DNA from: Chryseolinea sp.
GTDB lineage: Bacteria > Bacteroidota > Bacteroidia > Cytophagales > Cyclobacteriaceae
DNA length: 64,000 nt
Assembly (NCBI GenBank): GCA_025923195.1
Contig: JAICGJ010000002.1
Location: forward strand, 50,290 to 114,289
Direction of reading: 5' to 3'
Shown: in pieces, positions 50,690 to 58,918 of the stretch
How positions within the stretch are numbered: position 1 is the first letter of the stretch
How the letters are laid out: every line of letters starts with the position of its first letter
The notes under the pieces: model-generated
Database searches by the model: none
What the model saw: the letters and a program-made list of their open reading frames with translations, nothing else
Told to the model about the DNA's origin: nothing
Made by a program: the position numbers and the translations under genes

Positions 50690-53329
50690 ATGAAAAACAA
50701 GATGCAAATATGTTGGGTTTCCAACCTGCAAACGTTTACAATCAAAATTTATTTCGTTTTTCTTCTCATCGCCATTGGGCTGCCCCAACTAGCGTTAGCT
50801 CAGTTCAAGGATGACTTCAGCGATGATGATTTCACCAAATCTCCAGCTTGGGCCGGAGATGATTCCCTATTCCTCGTAACTGATGGTCAACTAGTGCTTA
50901 ACGATATTAATAGGGATGGTGTTGCGTACCTGACTACACCATGCACGTTGGCTGAAACAGCCTCATGGCAGTTCAGGGTATCCTTTGGCTTTAACCCATC
51001 CACTAACAATTACGCACAGGTTTTCCTGATTTCTGATCAATCAGACCTCTCAGGATCGTTGAATGGTTATTTTGTAATGATCGGGAAAACCGCAGACGAG
51101 GTAAGTCTATATAAACAAACTGGAACGACTCTGTCAAAAATTATTGACGGTCGAGACGACCTGCTAAATTTCTCCTCAGTCGAGGTGAATATCAAAGTAA
51201 TGCGCGATCCTCAAGGTTGGCAATTGTTTACAGATACCGGAGCATCGGGTGGTTTTACCCTTGAAGGTACATCGGCGGATAACACTTTTCAAACGTCCGA
51301 ATTTTTCGGAATCCGATGTACCTATACGGCTACACGGTCCGACAAATTTTTCTTCGATGATTTTAATATTGAGTCAGGCTCCGTACACGACGACGTGCCT
51401 CCTGCGTTAACGGGTTTGAAAGTCATCTCCCCGAGACAACTCGAACTAACATTTTCGGAGCCTTTAGATGCTGTTGCAGCAGCGATTGTCGAGAACTATG
51501 TAATTGACCATGAGGTTGGGCACCCTACTTCTGCAACAGTCCACACAGACAAAATAACGGTGTCGCTAGTATTCAACAAGGATTTTCCCTTGGGAACTCA
51601 TCTAGTCCTGGCCATTTCAGGCGTGAAAGACGTTGCCCAAAACGGCTCCGACACTATTCAGGAAAATTTCATTTATGCAATACCCGTTGAGGCTAATCCA
51701 AAAGATGTTATCATCAGCGAGATATTTCCTGACCCTTTGCCTTCAAATGGGCTGCCGGAAGCAGAATTTGTTGAAATTTACAATCGCACGGAAGAGACAA
51801 TAGATCTTAAGAACTGGATTGTCACAGATGAAAGTTCAACGGCAACATTGCCTGGCGTACTGCTTCTTCCGAAAGAATACCTTGTGCTTGCGGGCGAGAC
51901 CAGTATCCCTTCCGATTTCGAAAAGGCCCTGTATTTGAAAGATTTCCCCACTTTAAATAATGGCAATGATATCCTGATAATTAAAGATGAAAGGGGGCAG
52001 ACGATCGATTCCATAAACTATGACCAGACCTGGTACCGCGATAACGACAAGGTGGAAGGGGGATGGACGCTGGAAATAATTGATCCTGAGAATATCTGCA
52101 GCGGGCAGGACAATTGGGGCGCATCAGAAGCTGGGCTGGGCGGCACTCCTGGTTACATAAATTCCATATCCGCCAACAGACCTGATCTCACCGGGCCAAA
52201 GCTGATTTCCGTTCTTCCCATCAATGCAAGTACCGTTCAACTGCGCTTTAATGAAAGGTTGGAGACACCTTTATCGAGCTCCTTGATCATTACAATTGAA
52301 CCAGATATTACAGTCAGTAATGTGGCTTTCTCTAATACAGCGCTGAGGGAGCTCGTCCTTTCACTAGCAGGTGAAATCAAAACAGGCGTTATCTACTCCA
52401 TCAGCATTGCAGAACTAACTGACTGCGCAGGTAATATGATCCAGGAAGCCGATGACGACTTGAAATTTGGTTTGCCTGAAAGTGCCGATAGCCTCGATAT
52501 CTTGATCAACGAAATCCTATTTAACCCAAGGCCTACAGGCGTGGATTTTGTTGAGATCCTTAATAACTCATTGAAGTTCATAAACCTTAGGGATTGGTCA
52601 GTTGCAAATTTTGAAAATGGAATTCTGACAAACCAGGCAAACATTACCAGCGAAGATTTCCTAATGACACCTGGAGACCATCTCGCCGTGACTGTTGATC
52701 CCGAAATCCTTAAAGGAGAATATCTCGCGTCGAAAGAGCAGAACTTCATTCACGTAAGAAGGTTACCTCCATTTAGTGACGACGAAGGCACCGTTGCACT
52801 CATCGATAATAACGGGAAAATAATTGATTTTTTTGAATACAATAAAGTAATGCATTCATCCTTTTTAAAAGACGACGATGGGGTATCTCTGGAGCGAATT
52901 TCAAATTCGCCGGCGGCCTCTTCACACAATTGGAGATCAGCCAGCTCAGCCGTTGGTTTTGCGTCACCAGGTTACGTCAATTCAAACAACATTGAGACAC
53001 CCTCTTCTCAACTCGAGGAGCTAATAGTTGAACCTGAAATTTTTAATCCGTTGTCAAGTCAGTCGAATTTTGCGTTGGTGCACTATCGGTTCAATCAGGG
53101 TGGGTATGTAGCAAATGCGAAGATTTATGATTCGCAAGGTCGTCCCATTAAGCAAATTGCAAACAATGATTTACTCGGCACCCAAGGTTTTTACAGGTGG
53201 GATGGCGATTGTGACAACGGATCAAAAGCGGGCATTGGATACTACATGATATTGTTTGAGGTTTTTGACGAGCAAGGGTCGGTAAGAAACTACCTTAGGC
53301 GAGTAGCGATTGCCTCCTCGTTTGACTAA
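50690..53329 (+). CDS. Secreted lamin-tail-domain protein with FlgD-like C-terminus
   Basis: Protein of 879 residues with a signal peptide (YFVFLLIAIGLPQLALAQ). A concanavalin-like domain (about residues 40-230, FKDDFSDDDFTKSPAWAGDD) is followed by an Ig-like domain (ISPRQLELTFSEPLDAVAAA), then two lamin-tail domains: VIISEIFPDPLPSNGLPEAE with FVEIYNRTEETIDLKNWIV, and ILINEILFNPRPTGVDFVEI with LNNSLKFINLRDWSVANFEN. The end (LVHYRFNQGGYVANAKIYDS, GFYRWDGDCDNGSKAGIGYY) resembles the FlgD Ig-like fold seen in secreted Bacteroidota proteins. It may be secreted by the type IX route, but no clear T9SS tail is evident. Role unknown. Confidence 0.9.
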   Translation: MKNKMQICWVSNLQTFTIKIYFVFLLIAIGLPQLALAQFKDDFSDDDFTKSPAWAGDDSLFLVTDGQLVLNDINRDGVAYLTTPCTLAETASWQFRVSFGFNPSTNNYAQVFLISDQSDLSGSLNGYFVMIGKTADEVSLYKQTGTTLSKIIDGRDDLLNFSSVEVNIKVMRDPQGWQLFTDTGASGGFTLEGTSADNTFQTSEFFGIRCTYTATRSDKFFFDDFNIESGSVHDDVPPALTGLKVISPRQLELTFSEPLDAVAAAIVENYVIDHEVGHPTSATVHTDKITVSLVFNKDFPLGTHLVLAISGVKDVAQNGSDTIQENFIYAIPVEANPKDVIISEIFPDPLPSNGLPEAEFVEIYNRTEETIDLKNWIVTDESSTATLPGVLLLPKEYLVLAGETSIPSDFEKALYLKDFPTLNNGNDILIIKDERGQTIDSINYDQTWYRDNDKVEGGWTLEIIDPENICSGQDNWGASEAGLGGTPGYINSISANRPDLTGPKLISVLPINASTVQLRFNERLETPLSSSLIITIEPDITVSNVAFSNTALRELVLSLAGEIKTGVIYSISIAELTDCAGNMIQEADDDLKFGLPESADSLDILINEILFNPRPTGVDFVEILNNSLKFINLRDWSVANFENGILTNQANITSEDFLMTPGDHLAVTVDPEILKGEYLASKEQNFIHVRRLPPFSDDEGTVALIDNNGKIIDFFEYNKVMHSSFLKDDDGVSLERISNSPAASSHNWRSASSAVGFASPGYVNSNNIETPSSQLEELIVEPEIFNPLSSQSNFALVHYRFNQGGYVANAKIYDSQGRPIKQIANNDLLGTQGFYRWDGDCDNGSKAGIGYYMILFEVFDEQGSVRNYLRRVAIASSFD

Positions 53330-53344
53330 TTCTTCTTTTGCAGA

Positions 53345-54358
53345 TTAGTCGCGGTAGATAAATGTTTTGCCCTGACCTTTTTTGGTGATGTACCCACGAT
53401 ACATCCCTTCCGTGCAAAACGTCATTGCTACACGTCCCTGACGATCCAATCCGATCAGTCCTCCCTCACCCCCCATTCCCTTTAATTTCTTCATGATCAC
53501 CGAATCTGCTGCTTTATCCAATGACAAGCCACCATATTCCATCAGTGCGCTAACATCGTACGCAACATTTAACCTGATGAAATATTCCCCCCAGCCTGTA
53601 CCTGACACGGCGCAAGTACCATTCTTAGCGTAGGTCCCAGCGCCAATGATTGGCGAATCACCAACACGTCCGTATTTCTTGTTTGTCATTCCGCCTGTAG
53701 AAGTTCCAGCGGCAAGGTTTCCATACCGGTCGAGGGCAACGCATCCTACAGTTCCAAACTTTCTGTCTTGGCCAATGCTGCTGGTCTCTTTGCCGGGGTT
53801 CTTTGCTCTTTGCAACTGGCGGTACCGTGCCGAGTCGAAAAAGTAAGATGGGGGCACTATTTCAAGGCCCTCTTCCTCGGCAAATTGCTCAGCGCCTTTA
53901 CCCGCCATTAACACGTGTTTGGACTTCATCATGACGGCATGTGCGGCCACGATCGGATTCTTTATGGTTGTTACCCCAGCGACTGCCCCGGCCATAAGGT
54001 CGCTGCCATCCATGATTGATGCGTCCATTTCATTTCGTCCATCGTGCGTAAAGACTGCCCCTTTGCCAGCATTAAAAAGCGGCGAGTCTTCCATGACTTT
54101 AATGGCAGCTATTACAGCATCCAGGCTTTTGCCTCCCCCGTGAAGAATAGCAAATCCGCTGTCCAGTGCAGCCAGCAACTTATCGGTATATTCCTTTTCT
54201 CTTTCGGGACTCATTTCGGAGCGCAGAATCGTACCGGCGCCGCCATGAATTACGAGTGTTATAGGACCTGGAGGGCTAATTTGCCGCACATTTAATCGGC
54301 GATCGTCTGAGCAGCTGGCTAGCAGAACAGCAAGCTGAAGTATCAAAAGGCATCTCAT
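53345..54358 (-). CDS. iaaA: Isoaspartyl peptidase/L-asparaginase, lipoprotein
   Basis: Protein of 337 residues from the ATG at 54358; a lipoprotein signal (CLLILQLAVLLASCSDDRR, lipobox LASC) is followed by ITLVIHGGAGTILRSEMSPE, the start of an Ntn-hydrolase of the isoaspartyl-peptidase family. The precursor is cleaved before Thr in FGTVGCVALDRYGNLAAGTS, giving the catalytic N-terminal threonine; GGMTNKKYGRVGDSPIIGAG is the usual substrate segment. It hydrolyses beta-aspartyl peptides and asparagine. Being lipid-anchored, it should act in the periplasm. It is convergent with the lamin-tail gene, 15 bases apart. Confidence 0.93.
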   Translation of the reverse strand: MRCLLILQLAVLLASCSDDRRLNVRQISPPGPITLVIHGGAGTILRSEMSPEREKEYTDKLLAALDSGFAILHGGGKSLDAVIAAIKVMEDSPLFNAGKGAVFTHDGRNEMDASIMDGSDLMAGAVAGVTTIKNPIVAAHAVMMKSKHVLMAGKGAEQFAEEEGLEIVPPSYFFDSARYRQLQRAKNPGKETSSIGQDRKFGTVGCVALDRYGNLAAGTSTGGMTNKKYGRVGDSPIIGAGTYAKNGTCAVSGTGWGEYFIRLNVAYDVSALMEYGGLSLDKAADSVIMKKLKGMGGEGGLIGLDRQGRVAMTFCTEGMYRGYITKKGQGKTFIYRD

Positions 54359-54377
54359 GATATCAATCTGGCAATTA

Positions 54378-54406
54378 GAAAGATAGGGATTTGAGATTAA
54401 AACCAA
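54378..54406 (-). promoter_or_regulatory. Promoter of isoaspartyl peptidase gene
   Basis: On the minus strand TTG, 18 bases, then TATCTTTC, which matches TAnnTTTG in seven of eight bases. The distance to the ATG at 54358 is 19 bases. Confidence 0.55.
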
Positions 54407-54433
54407 TATTATGGAATTAATTGAACAATATTT

Positions 54434-54463
54434 TTTGTTTTCGTGGGCGAGCGCATAATTTTG
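54434..54463 (+). promoter_or_regulatory. Promoter of DksA-like gene (-33 TTG, -7 TAATTTTG)
   Basis: TTTTG ending at 54437, an 18-base spacer, then exact TAATTTTG at 54456-54463. This is the best Bacteroidota-type promoter in the window. The ATG follows 29 bases later. Confidence 0.7.
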
Positions 54464-54492
54464 CGCATCTTTTACCAAACGGAGTACCAATT

Positions 54493-55296
54493 ATGGCTAA
54501 GAACAAGAAGTCATCCCAAAAGGCCGCAAAAAAGGCGTCTGCCAAAGCGAAATCTGCTTCAAAAGTGAAATCAAAGAAAGCAGCCCCTGTCAAAGCCAAG
54601 AAGATTGCGCCGAAGAAGATAAAGAAGGCCACTCCAAAAGCTACTAAGAAGATTGCGCCTAAAAAGGCTGTTGCTAAGCATGTAGTTGCAAAGAAAGAAG
54701 CGCCTAAAAAAGAAGCGCCGAAGAAGGTGGCTCCGCCGAAGGTAGAAAAATCGGAAAAAATTGAGAGGCCTGCGCCACTTCCCAAAGCGGCGGCTCCTCA
54801 AGTAGAAAAACCATTGCCAGTTGCTCCTCCGAAGCCTGCACCTCCACAACTAAGCATTTTCCCTGTGCCAAACCAAAGACCAATTGCCCATAAACAGACC
54901 AATAGTTCGAACACTGATACCCGGACACGTTATTCAGAAGAAGAACTGAAGGAATTTGAAGTATTGATTCACAAAAAGCTGGATAAAGCTCGTGATGAAT
55001 ACAGGATCTTGAAAGAAACTCTTAATCGCAACAATGATGAGGGTACCGACGCCACCTCAGGTGGAAATACAAAAGTACTTGAGGATGGAGCTGAGACTGC
55101 TGAGAAAGAAAATCTGAGCCAGTTGGCAGCCCGTCAGCAAAAGTATATTATGAATCTTGAAAATGCGCTTGTTCGCATTAAGAATGGAACCTACGGCATC
55201 TGCTCCGTTACGGGTAAGTTGATTCCGAAGGAACGACTCATCGCGGTGCCTCATACTACTCAATCTATCGAGGCAAAAATGATGCAGCACGATTAG
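54493..55296 (+). CDS. DksA/TraR-like protein with lysine-rich N-terminus and lost zinc cysteines
   Basis: Protein of 267 residues from the ATG at 54493 with GGAG nine bases upstream. Residues 1-110 are basic, rich in Lys, Ala and Pro (MAKNKKSSQKAAKKASAKAK), like histone H1 tails, and should bind DNA or RNA. The C-terminal 130 residues match the DksA/TraR coiled-coil plus finger: SEEELKEFEVLIHKKLDKAR, then LENALVRIKNGTYGICSVTG and KLIPKERLIAVPHTTQSIEA. Of the four zinc cysteines only the first remains; CxxC reads CSVT and the second pair reads SIEA. The role in transcription control is likely altered from E. coli DksA. Confidence 0.85.
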   Translation: MAKNKKSSQKAAKKASAKAKSASKVKSKKAAPVKAKKIAPKKIKKATPKATKKIAPKKAVAKHVVAKKEAPKKEAPKKVAPPKVEKSEKIERPAPLPKAAAPQVEKPLPVAPPKPAPPQLSIFPVPNQRPIAHKQTNSSNTDTRTRYSEEELKEFEVLIHKKLDKARDEYRILKETLNRNNDEGTDATSGGNTKVLEDGAETAEKENLSQLAARQQKYIMNLENALVRIKNGTYGICSVTGKLIPKERLIAVPHTTQSIEAKMMQHD

Positions 55297-55322
55297 CGAA
55301 TCTTCATTCAAAAGTAAAACGA

Positions 55323-55925
55323 TTGGATTTTTTACAAAATCATATTGAAGCACTCATCTTCTGCTCTCCCGCGCCAATTAAGATGAACGATGTAAAAGGC
55401 TGCCTGACCGAGATGTTCAATGCAGAGGTGCCCGAAGAAGATATTCTGAATGCCTTGCAGCGACTGGAAGAGAAATACCAGTCGGAGGAATATTCATTCC
55501 AATTGTTTAAATCAGCGGGAGGCTACCAATTTCTGACGAAACCGTCGTACCAGGCCAGCATTGGAATTTTACTCAAGCAACAATCTAAAAAACGGCTTTC
55601 TACGTCGGCTATGGAAACGCTTTCCATTATAGCCTACAAACAACCGATTTCAAAATCAGAAATTGAAAATATCCGTGGCGTGAATTGCGATTATGCCGTA
55701 CAAAAATTGTTGGACAAAGGGCTCGTCGAAATAACCGGCAAAGCTGAGACTATCGGAAGGCCCATGCTATACGGTACAACAGTAAAATTTATGGAGTACT
55801 TCGGCATCAATGACATAACTGAATTGCCTACCCCTAAGGAGTTTGTTGCTGAAGTGAATTCAATTGGGGAGAATATCGACCAAGAGGACAACTTAGATCA
55901 AAAGGAGTCCGATGTCCAAGCGTAA
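55323..55925 (+). CDS. scpB: Segregation and condensation protein B
   Basis: Protein of 200 residues. It forms the SMC-ScpA-ScpB condensin with ScpA. Two winged-helix domains are seen: HIEALIFCSPAPIKMNDVKG with EEYSFQLFKSAGGYQFLTKP, and ETLSIIAYKQPISKSEIENI with RGVNCDYAVQKLLDKGLVEI and GKAETIGRPMLYGTTVKFME. The acidic tail (ENIDQEDNLDQKESDVQA) is usual. The start codon is TTG, 26 bases after the DksA-like gene. It overlaps the pseudouridine synthase gene by 14 bases, so both are co-translated. Confidence 0.94.
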   Translation: MDFLQNHIEALIFCSPAPIKMNDVKGCLTEMFNAEVPEEDILNALQRLEEKYQSEEYSFQLFKSAGGYQFLTKPSYQASIGILLKQQSKKRLSTSAMETLSIIAYKQPISKSEIENIRGVNCDYAVQKLLDKGLVEITGKAETIGRPMLYGTTVKFMEYFGINDITELPTPKEFVAEVNSIGENIDQEDNLDQKESDVQA

Positions 55926-57138
55926 ACCTCCGACTCGTCCGGGCCGCCGTTCCAGTTCCTCATCTTCAGACTCAGGCGGCTACTCTAAAGGAACTAAGCG
56001 CGGATCGCGCAGGCCAACCAGTGGCAAAGGTTCTCGTAGTTCCGAAGATTCATTGGGAAAAAATAAAAGAGCGCATTCACAAGGATCTCAGCGCAAGTTC
56101 ACGGAACGTCCTGAAAAGTATTCGGGCGACCGGCCGTACAATAGCTCAGCCGTTAGCAAGTCTGACCGTAGAAAACAGGAAGGTCAAAGACCTTACAGGC
56201 CCGGTTCGCACCGGGATGAAAAAAATGTTCACGGAACAGGAGCTGCCAAATTTTCGAACGGTCCGAGACGCGAGAGGCCTTACCGCAAATCAGATCATAC
56301 CGACAAATCATCTCCAGAAAAAAATTATCGCGGTCAATCACCCAAACATTCAACTGAGGGCCGTTCTAAAAAGAAATATAGAGCCGTGAGCCCTAAAGTT
56401 CAGCCCGACCTAAGCACGCCAGCTCAAACAGGAAAAATAAGGTTGAATAAGTTTATTTCTAATAGCGGCGTCTGCTCAAGACGTGAAGCCGATGAACTTA
56501 TTAAAATGGGCTTGATCTCAGTCAATGGCAAAGTCATCACGGAAATGGGATATAAAGTAAATCCCGGCGATGAAGTTCGACACGAAAGCAAAGTCTTACG
56601 GGCCGAACGACCCGTTTACATCCTACTTAATAAACCGAAAGGCTTTCTGACTACTACCAGCGATCCACAGGAACGCAATACTGTGATGCACCTTATAGGA
56701 AACTCCGTGAAAGAGCGGGTTTATCCTGTTGGGAGATTGGATCGAAATACAACCGGCCTATTACTACTCACAAATGATGGGGATCTCGCCGATAAACTTA
56801 TGCATCCTTCCTACAACGTTAAGAAGATTTATAAGGTTGAACTTGACAGACCTCTGACAAAAGCGGATGCGCAGCAAATTCTGGATGGTGTAAAATTGGA
56901 GGAAGGCAAAGCGTTGGTGGATGACATCGCTATAGTTTCAGATGACAAACGCACGGTCGGTATTGAAATCCACATTGGATGGAACAGAGTAGTGCGCAGA
57001 ATTTTTGAGGCTCTCAATTATGAGGTAATTAAACTCGATCGGTCGGTCTACGCCGGATTAGACAAGAAAAACCTGGGACGTGGAGAGTGGCGATTCCTTA
57101 CAAAAGAAGAATTGGTCCGGCTAAAACACTTCCAATGA
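55912..57138 (+). CDS. rluB: 23S rRNA pseudouridine synthase, RluB-like
   Basis: Protein of 408 residues. The first about 165 residues are basic and serine-rich, disordered (MSKRKPPTRPGRRSSSSSSD), probably for RNA binding. An S4 domain follows (GKIRLNKFISNSGVCSRREA, DELIKMGLISVNGKVITEMG), then the catalytic domain with VYPVGRLDRNTTGLLLLTND, whose Asp is the nucleophile, and KIYKVELDRPLTKADAQQIL and RVVRRIFEALNYEVIKLDRS. It belongs to the RsuA/RluB group. The overlap with scpB is 14 bases. The stop is only seven bases from the convergent kinase stop. Confidence 0.94.
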   Translation: MSKRKPPTRPGRRSSSSSSDSGGYSKGTKRGSRRPTSGKGSRSSEDSLGKNKRAHSQGSQRKFTERPEKYSGDRPYNSSAVSKSDRRKQEGQRPYRPGSHRDEKNVHGTGAAKFSNGPRRERPYRKSDHTDKSSPEKNYRGQSPKHSTEGRSKKKYRAVSPKVQPDLSTPAQTGKIRLNKFISNSGVCSRREADELIKMGLISVNGKVITEMGYKVNPGDEVRHESKVLRAERPVYILLNKPKGFLTTTSDPQERNTVMHLIGNSVKERVYPVGRLDRNTTGLLLLTNDGDLADKLMHPSYNVKKIYKVELDRPLTKADAQQILDGVKLEEGKALVDDIAIVSDDKRTVGIEIHIGWNRVVRRIFEALNYEVIKLDRSVYAGLDKKNLGRGEWRFLTKEELVRLKHFQ

Positions 57139-57144
57139 GCATAC

Positions 57145-58524
57145 CTATGCATTTTCCAGGACTATTCGAAACTTGCTTCCTTTTCCAAGTTCCGAATCCA
57201 CAAAAATAATTCCTTTGATTTTATTTAGGGCTTCCTTGACAATATAGAGACCGAGCCCGGTACCCTCCGTGTCTTCTGAAGCACGGAAAAACATATCAAA
57301 GATCTTAGGCACATTTTCTTTTGATATACCCCTTCCGTTATCTTCAACGGCAATTTCAACAACATGGCGAACTCGCTTGAATGAAACGCGTATGAATGGA
57401 TTGGGTTGATCAAGGTTATGATATTTGACGGCATTCGCCAGCAAATTGCTAAGGATTATTTTCACTTGATTATAGTCTGATTTGAAAGTATGGCTCGGAT
57501 GCGCCTGATAATCCAGAAAAATTGAAGAGGCGCCCTTGTTAAATTTTAAGTCAGCCGTGGTCTCTTCGATCAATTCACGAAGATCCAGATCCTCAATTTT
57601 GACGTCAATCTTTTTACTTCTCGACAAGTTGAGTATGTCGCTGATGATCAGGTCAAGTTTTTTAATGCGTTCTTCGATGATGTTCATAAAGGTGCGCGCT
57701 TTTTCTTCCTGCAGTTCGATCCTCCCTAAGTAGGTCAGCCCGAGAATCGAGGCGATAGGAGTTCGGAGATCATGGGAGGTGCTGGAAAGAAAACTATCCA
57801 GTTCCTTATTTTCGGCATTCAACTTATGTCTCTCATCTTCCAAGAACCACATCACCATACTCATTCCCATCAGGGAAATCAATAAAAGATCGGCCGATCC
57901 AAACAAATCCAATGCGGCCATCTTATTACCCAATACGTTGAGAAGCCTAATGGTGAAATTGTACAACTGATATATGCTAAAAATTATCAGCGAGCTGGTA
58001 AGTAATTGCTGCCCGAATCCCTTTGTAAATTTCTTGTTGGTCCATACAACAATTCCCGCCACAAGAAATCCAATGCCTGTGACGACAGCACGGCTTCCCG
58101 AACTAATTAAGTAATTAAAAAACACGCCCGACTGGCTGAATGCAATAATGGAAACAAAAGCAATAACGATAGAAAAAAGTAAGATCAGACTGAACCTGCG
58201 CCGTGAAAAGGCCTTTTCATAAATCAGCTCATAAGTTCCCCTTAAAATGTATATGATCTGAAGAAAAGAACTGAGCTGTGCAGCAACACTGAAGATTGTC
58301 CTCTGCATTGATCGCTCATCAACCAAGAAGAGTAATACAATTCCCTGGCAGCCCGTATATAACGCAAATGCTACCCAACTATACGACCATGTGTGAAGAA
58401 AAAGCCGGCGATAGAGATTACCGAAGTGACGGAAAATGAAAAAAAAGATCAGTCCGAGAATTATCTCCGATAGATAGATATAAATTAGTCGGGCGGGGGC
58501 TTCCGATAGATCAATTGAGCCCAT
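57145..58524 (-). CDS. Membrane sensor histidine kinase
   Basis: Protein of 459 residues. The first about 225 residues hold about seven membrane spans (YIYLSEIILGLIFFFIFRHF, LLTSSLIIFSIYQLYNFTIR among them), so it may be a 7TM-type sensor. The cytoplasmic part has the H-box FLSSTSHDLRTPIASILGLT, N-box LLANAVKYH, G1 EDNGRGI and G2 GTGLGLYIVKEAL. No receiver domain is fused and no response regulator gene is adjacent, so the partner is unknown. The sensory input cannot be told. It is convergent with the pseudouridine synthase. Confidence 0.92.
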   Translation of the reverse strand: MGSIDLSEAPARLIYIYLSEIILGLIFFFIFRHFGNLYRRLFLHTWSYSWVAFALYTGCQGIVLLFLVDERSMQRTIFSVAAQLSSFLQIIYILRGTYELIYEKAFSRRRFSLILLFSIVIAFVSIIAFSQSGVFFNYLISSGSRAVVTGIGFLVAGIVVWTNKKFTKGFGQQLLTSSLIIFSIYQLYNFTIRLLNVLGNKMAALDLFGSADLLLISLMGMSMVMWFLEDERHKLNAENKELDSFLSSTSHDLRTPIASILGLTYLGRIELQEEKARTFMNIIEERIKKLDLIISDILNLSRSKKIDVKIEDLDLRELIEETTADLKFNKGASSIFLDYQAHPSHTFKSDYNQVKIILSNLLANAVKYHNLDQPNPFIRVSFKRVRHVVEIAVEDNGRGISKENVPKIFDMFFRASEDTEGTGLGLYIVKEALNKIKGIIFVDSELGKGSKFRIVLENA

Positions 58525-58614
58525 TCCCTTCAGATTTTGGAGAAATTTGACATAGAGACACGAATACTCCTTGCTAAATTATCAAAATTGCCCATTGATC
58601 CACCTTATAAAAAT

Positions 58615-58640
58615 AAAAGCCTCCAAAATTGAAGGCTTTT
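58615..58640 (-). terminator. Terminator downstream of tRNA-Phe
   Basis: Stem AAAAGCCT / AGGCTTTT with a ten-base loop. On the minus strand a T-rich tail follows, so it should end the tRNA-Phe transcript. Confidence 0.75.
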
Positions 58641-58648
58641 TTCTGAGG

Positions 58649-58721
58649 TGGTGATGGAGGGAATTGAACCCCCGACACAAGGATTTTCAGTCCTTTGCTC
58701 TACCAACTGAGCTACATCACC
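58649..58721 (-). tRNA. tRNA-Phe (anticodon GAA)
   Basis: The minus-strand sequence GGTGATGTAGCTCAGTTGG opens the tRNA; anticodon arm GGACTGAAAATCC carries GAA, the T-arm is GGGGTTCAATTCCC and the acceptor closes with CATCACC. CCA is not encoded. 73 bases. Confidence 0.96.
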
Positions 58722-58918
58722 TTAAAAATGAGGGACAAAAGTATGTAAATTTAAATTCCATGCAAAACGGACTAAGATTTATAGGATTAAAGGATTTTGG
58801 GATTCTTGACAGTAGATCCCGCATTGGTGCCACCCAACAGCCATTTCAAATCCTAAGATTTGTGAACAACTATTTCTATTTTTAGGAATGGAGATTGAGC
58901 TTTGGTGAAATCCGGAAT

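Noticed and set aside
54417..54849. Long minus-strand frames rich in Phe, Ala and Leu opposite the DksA-like gene
   Set aside because: They arise from the repeated lysine and alanine codons of the basic tail on the plus strand and have no independent support.
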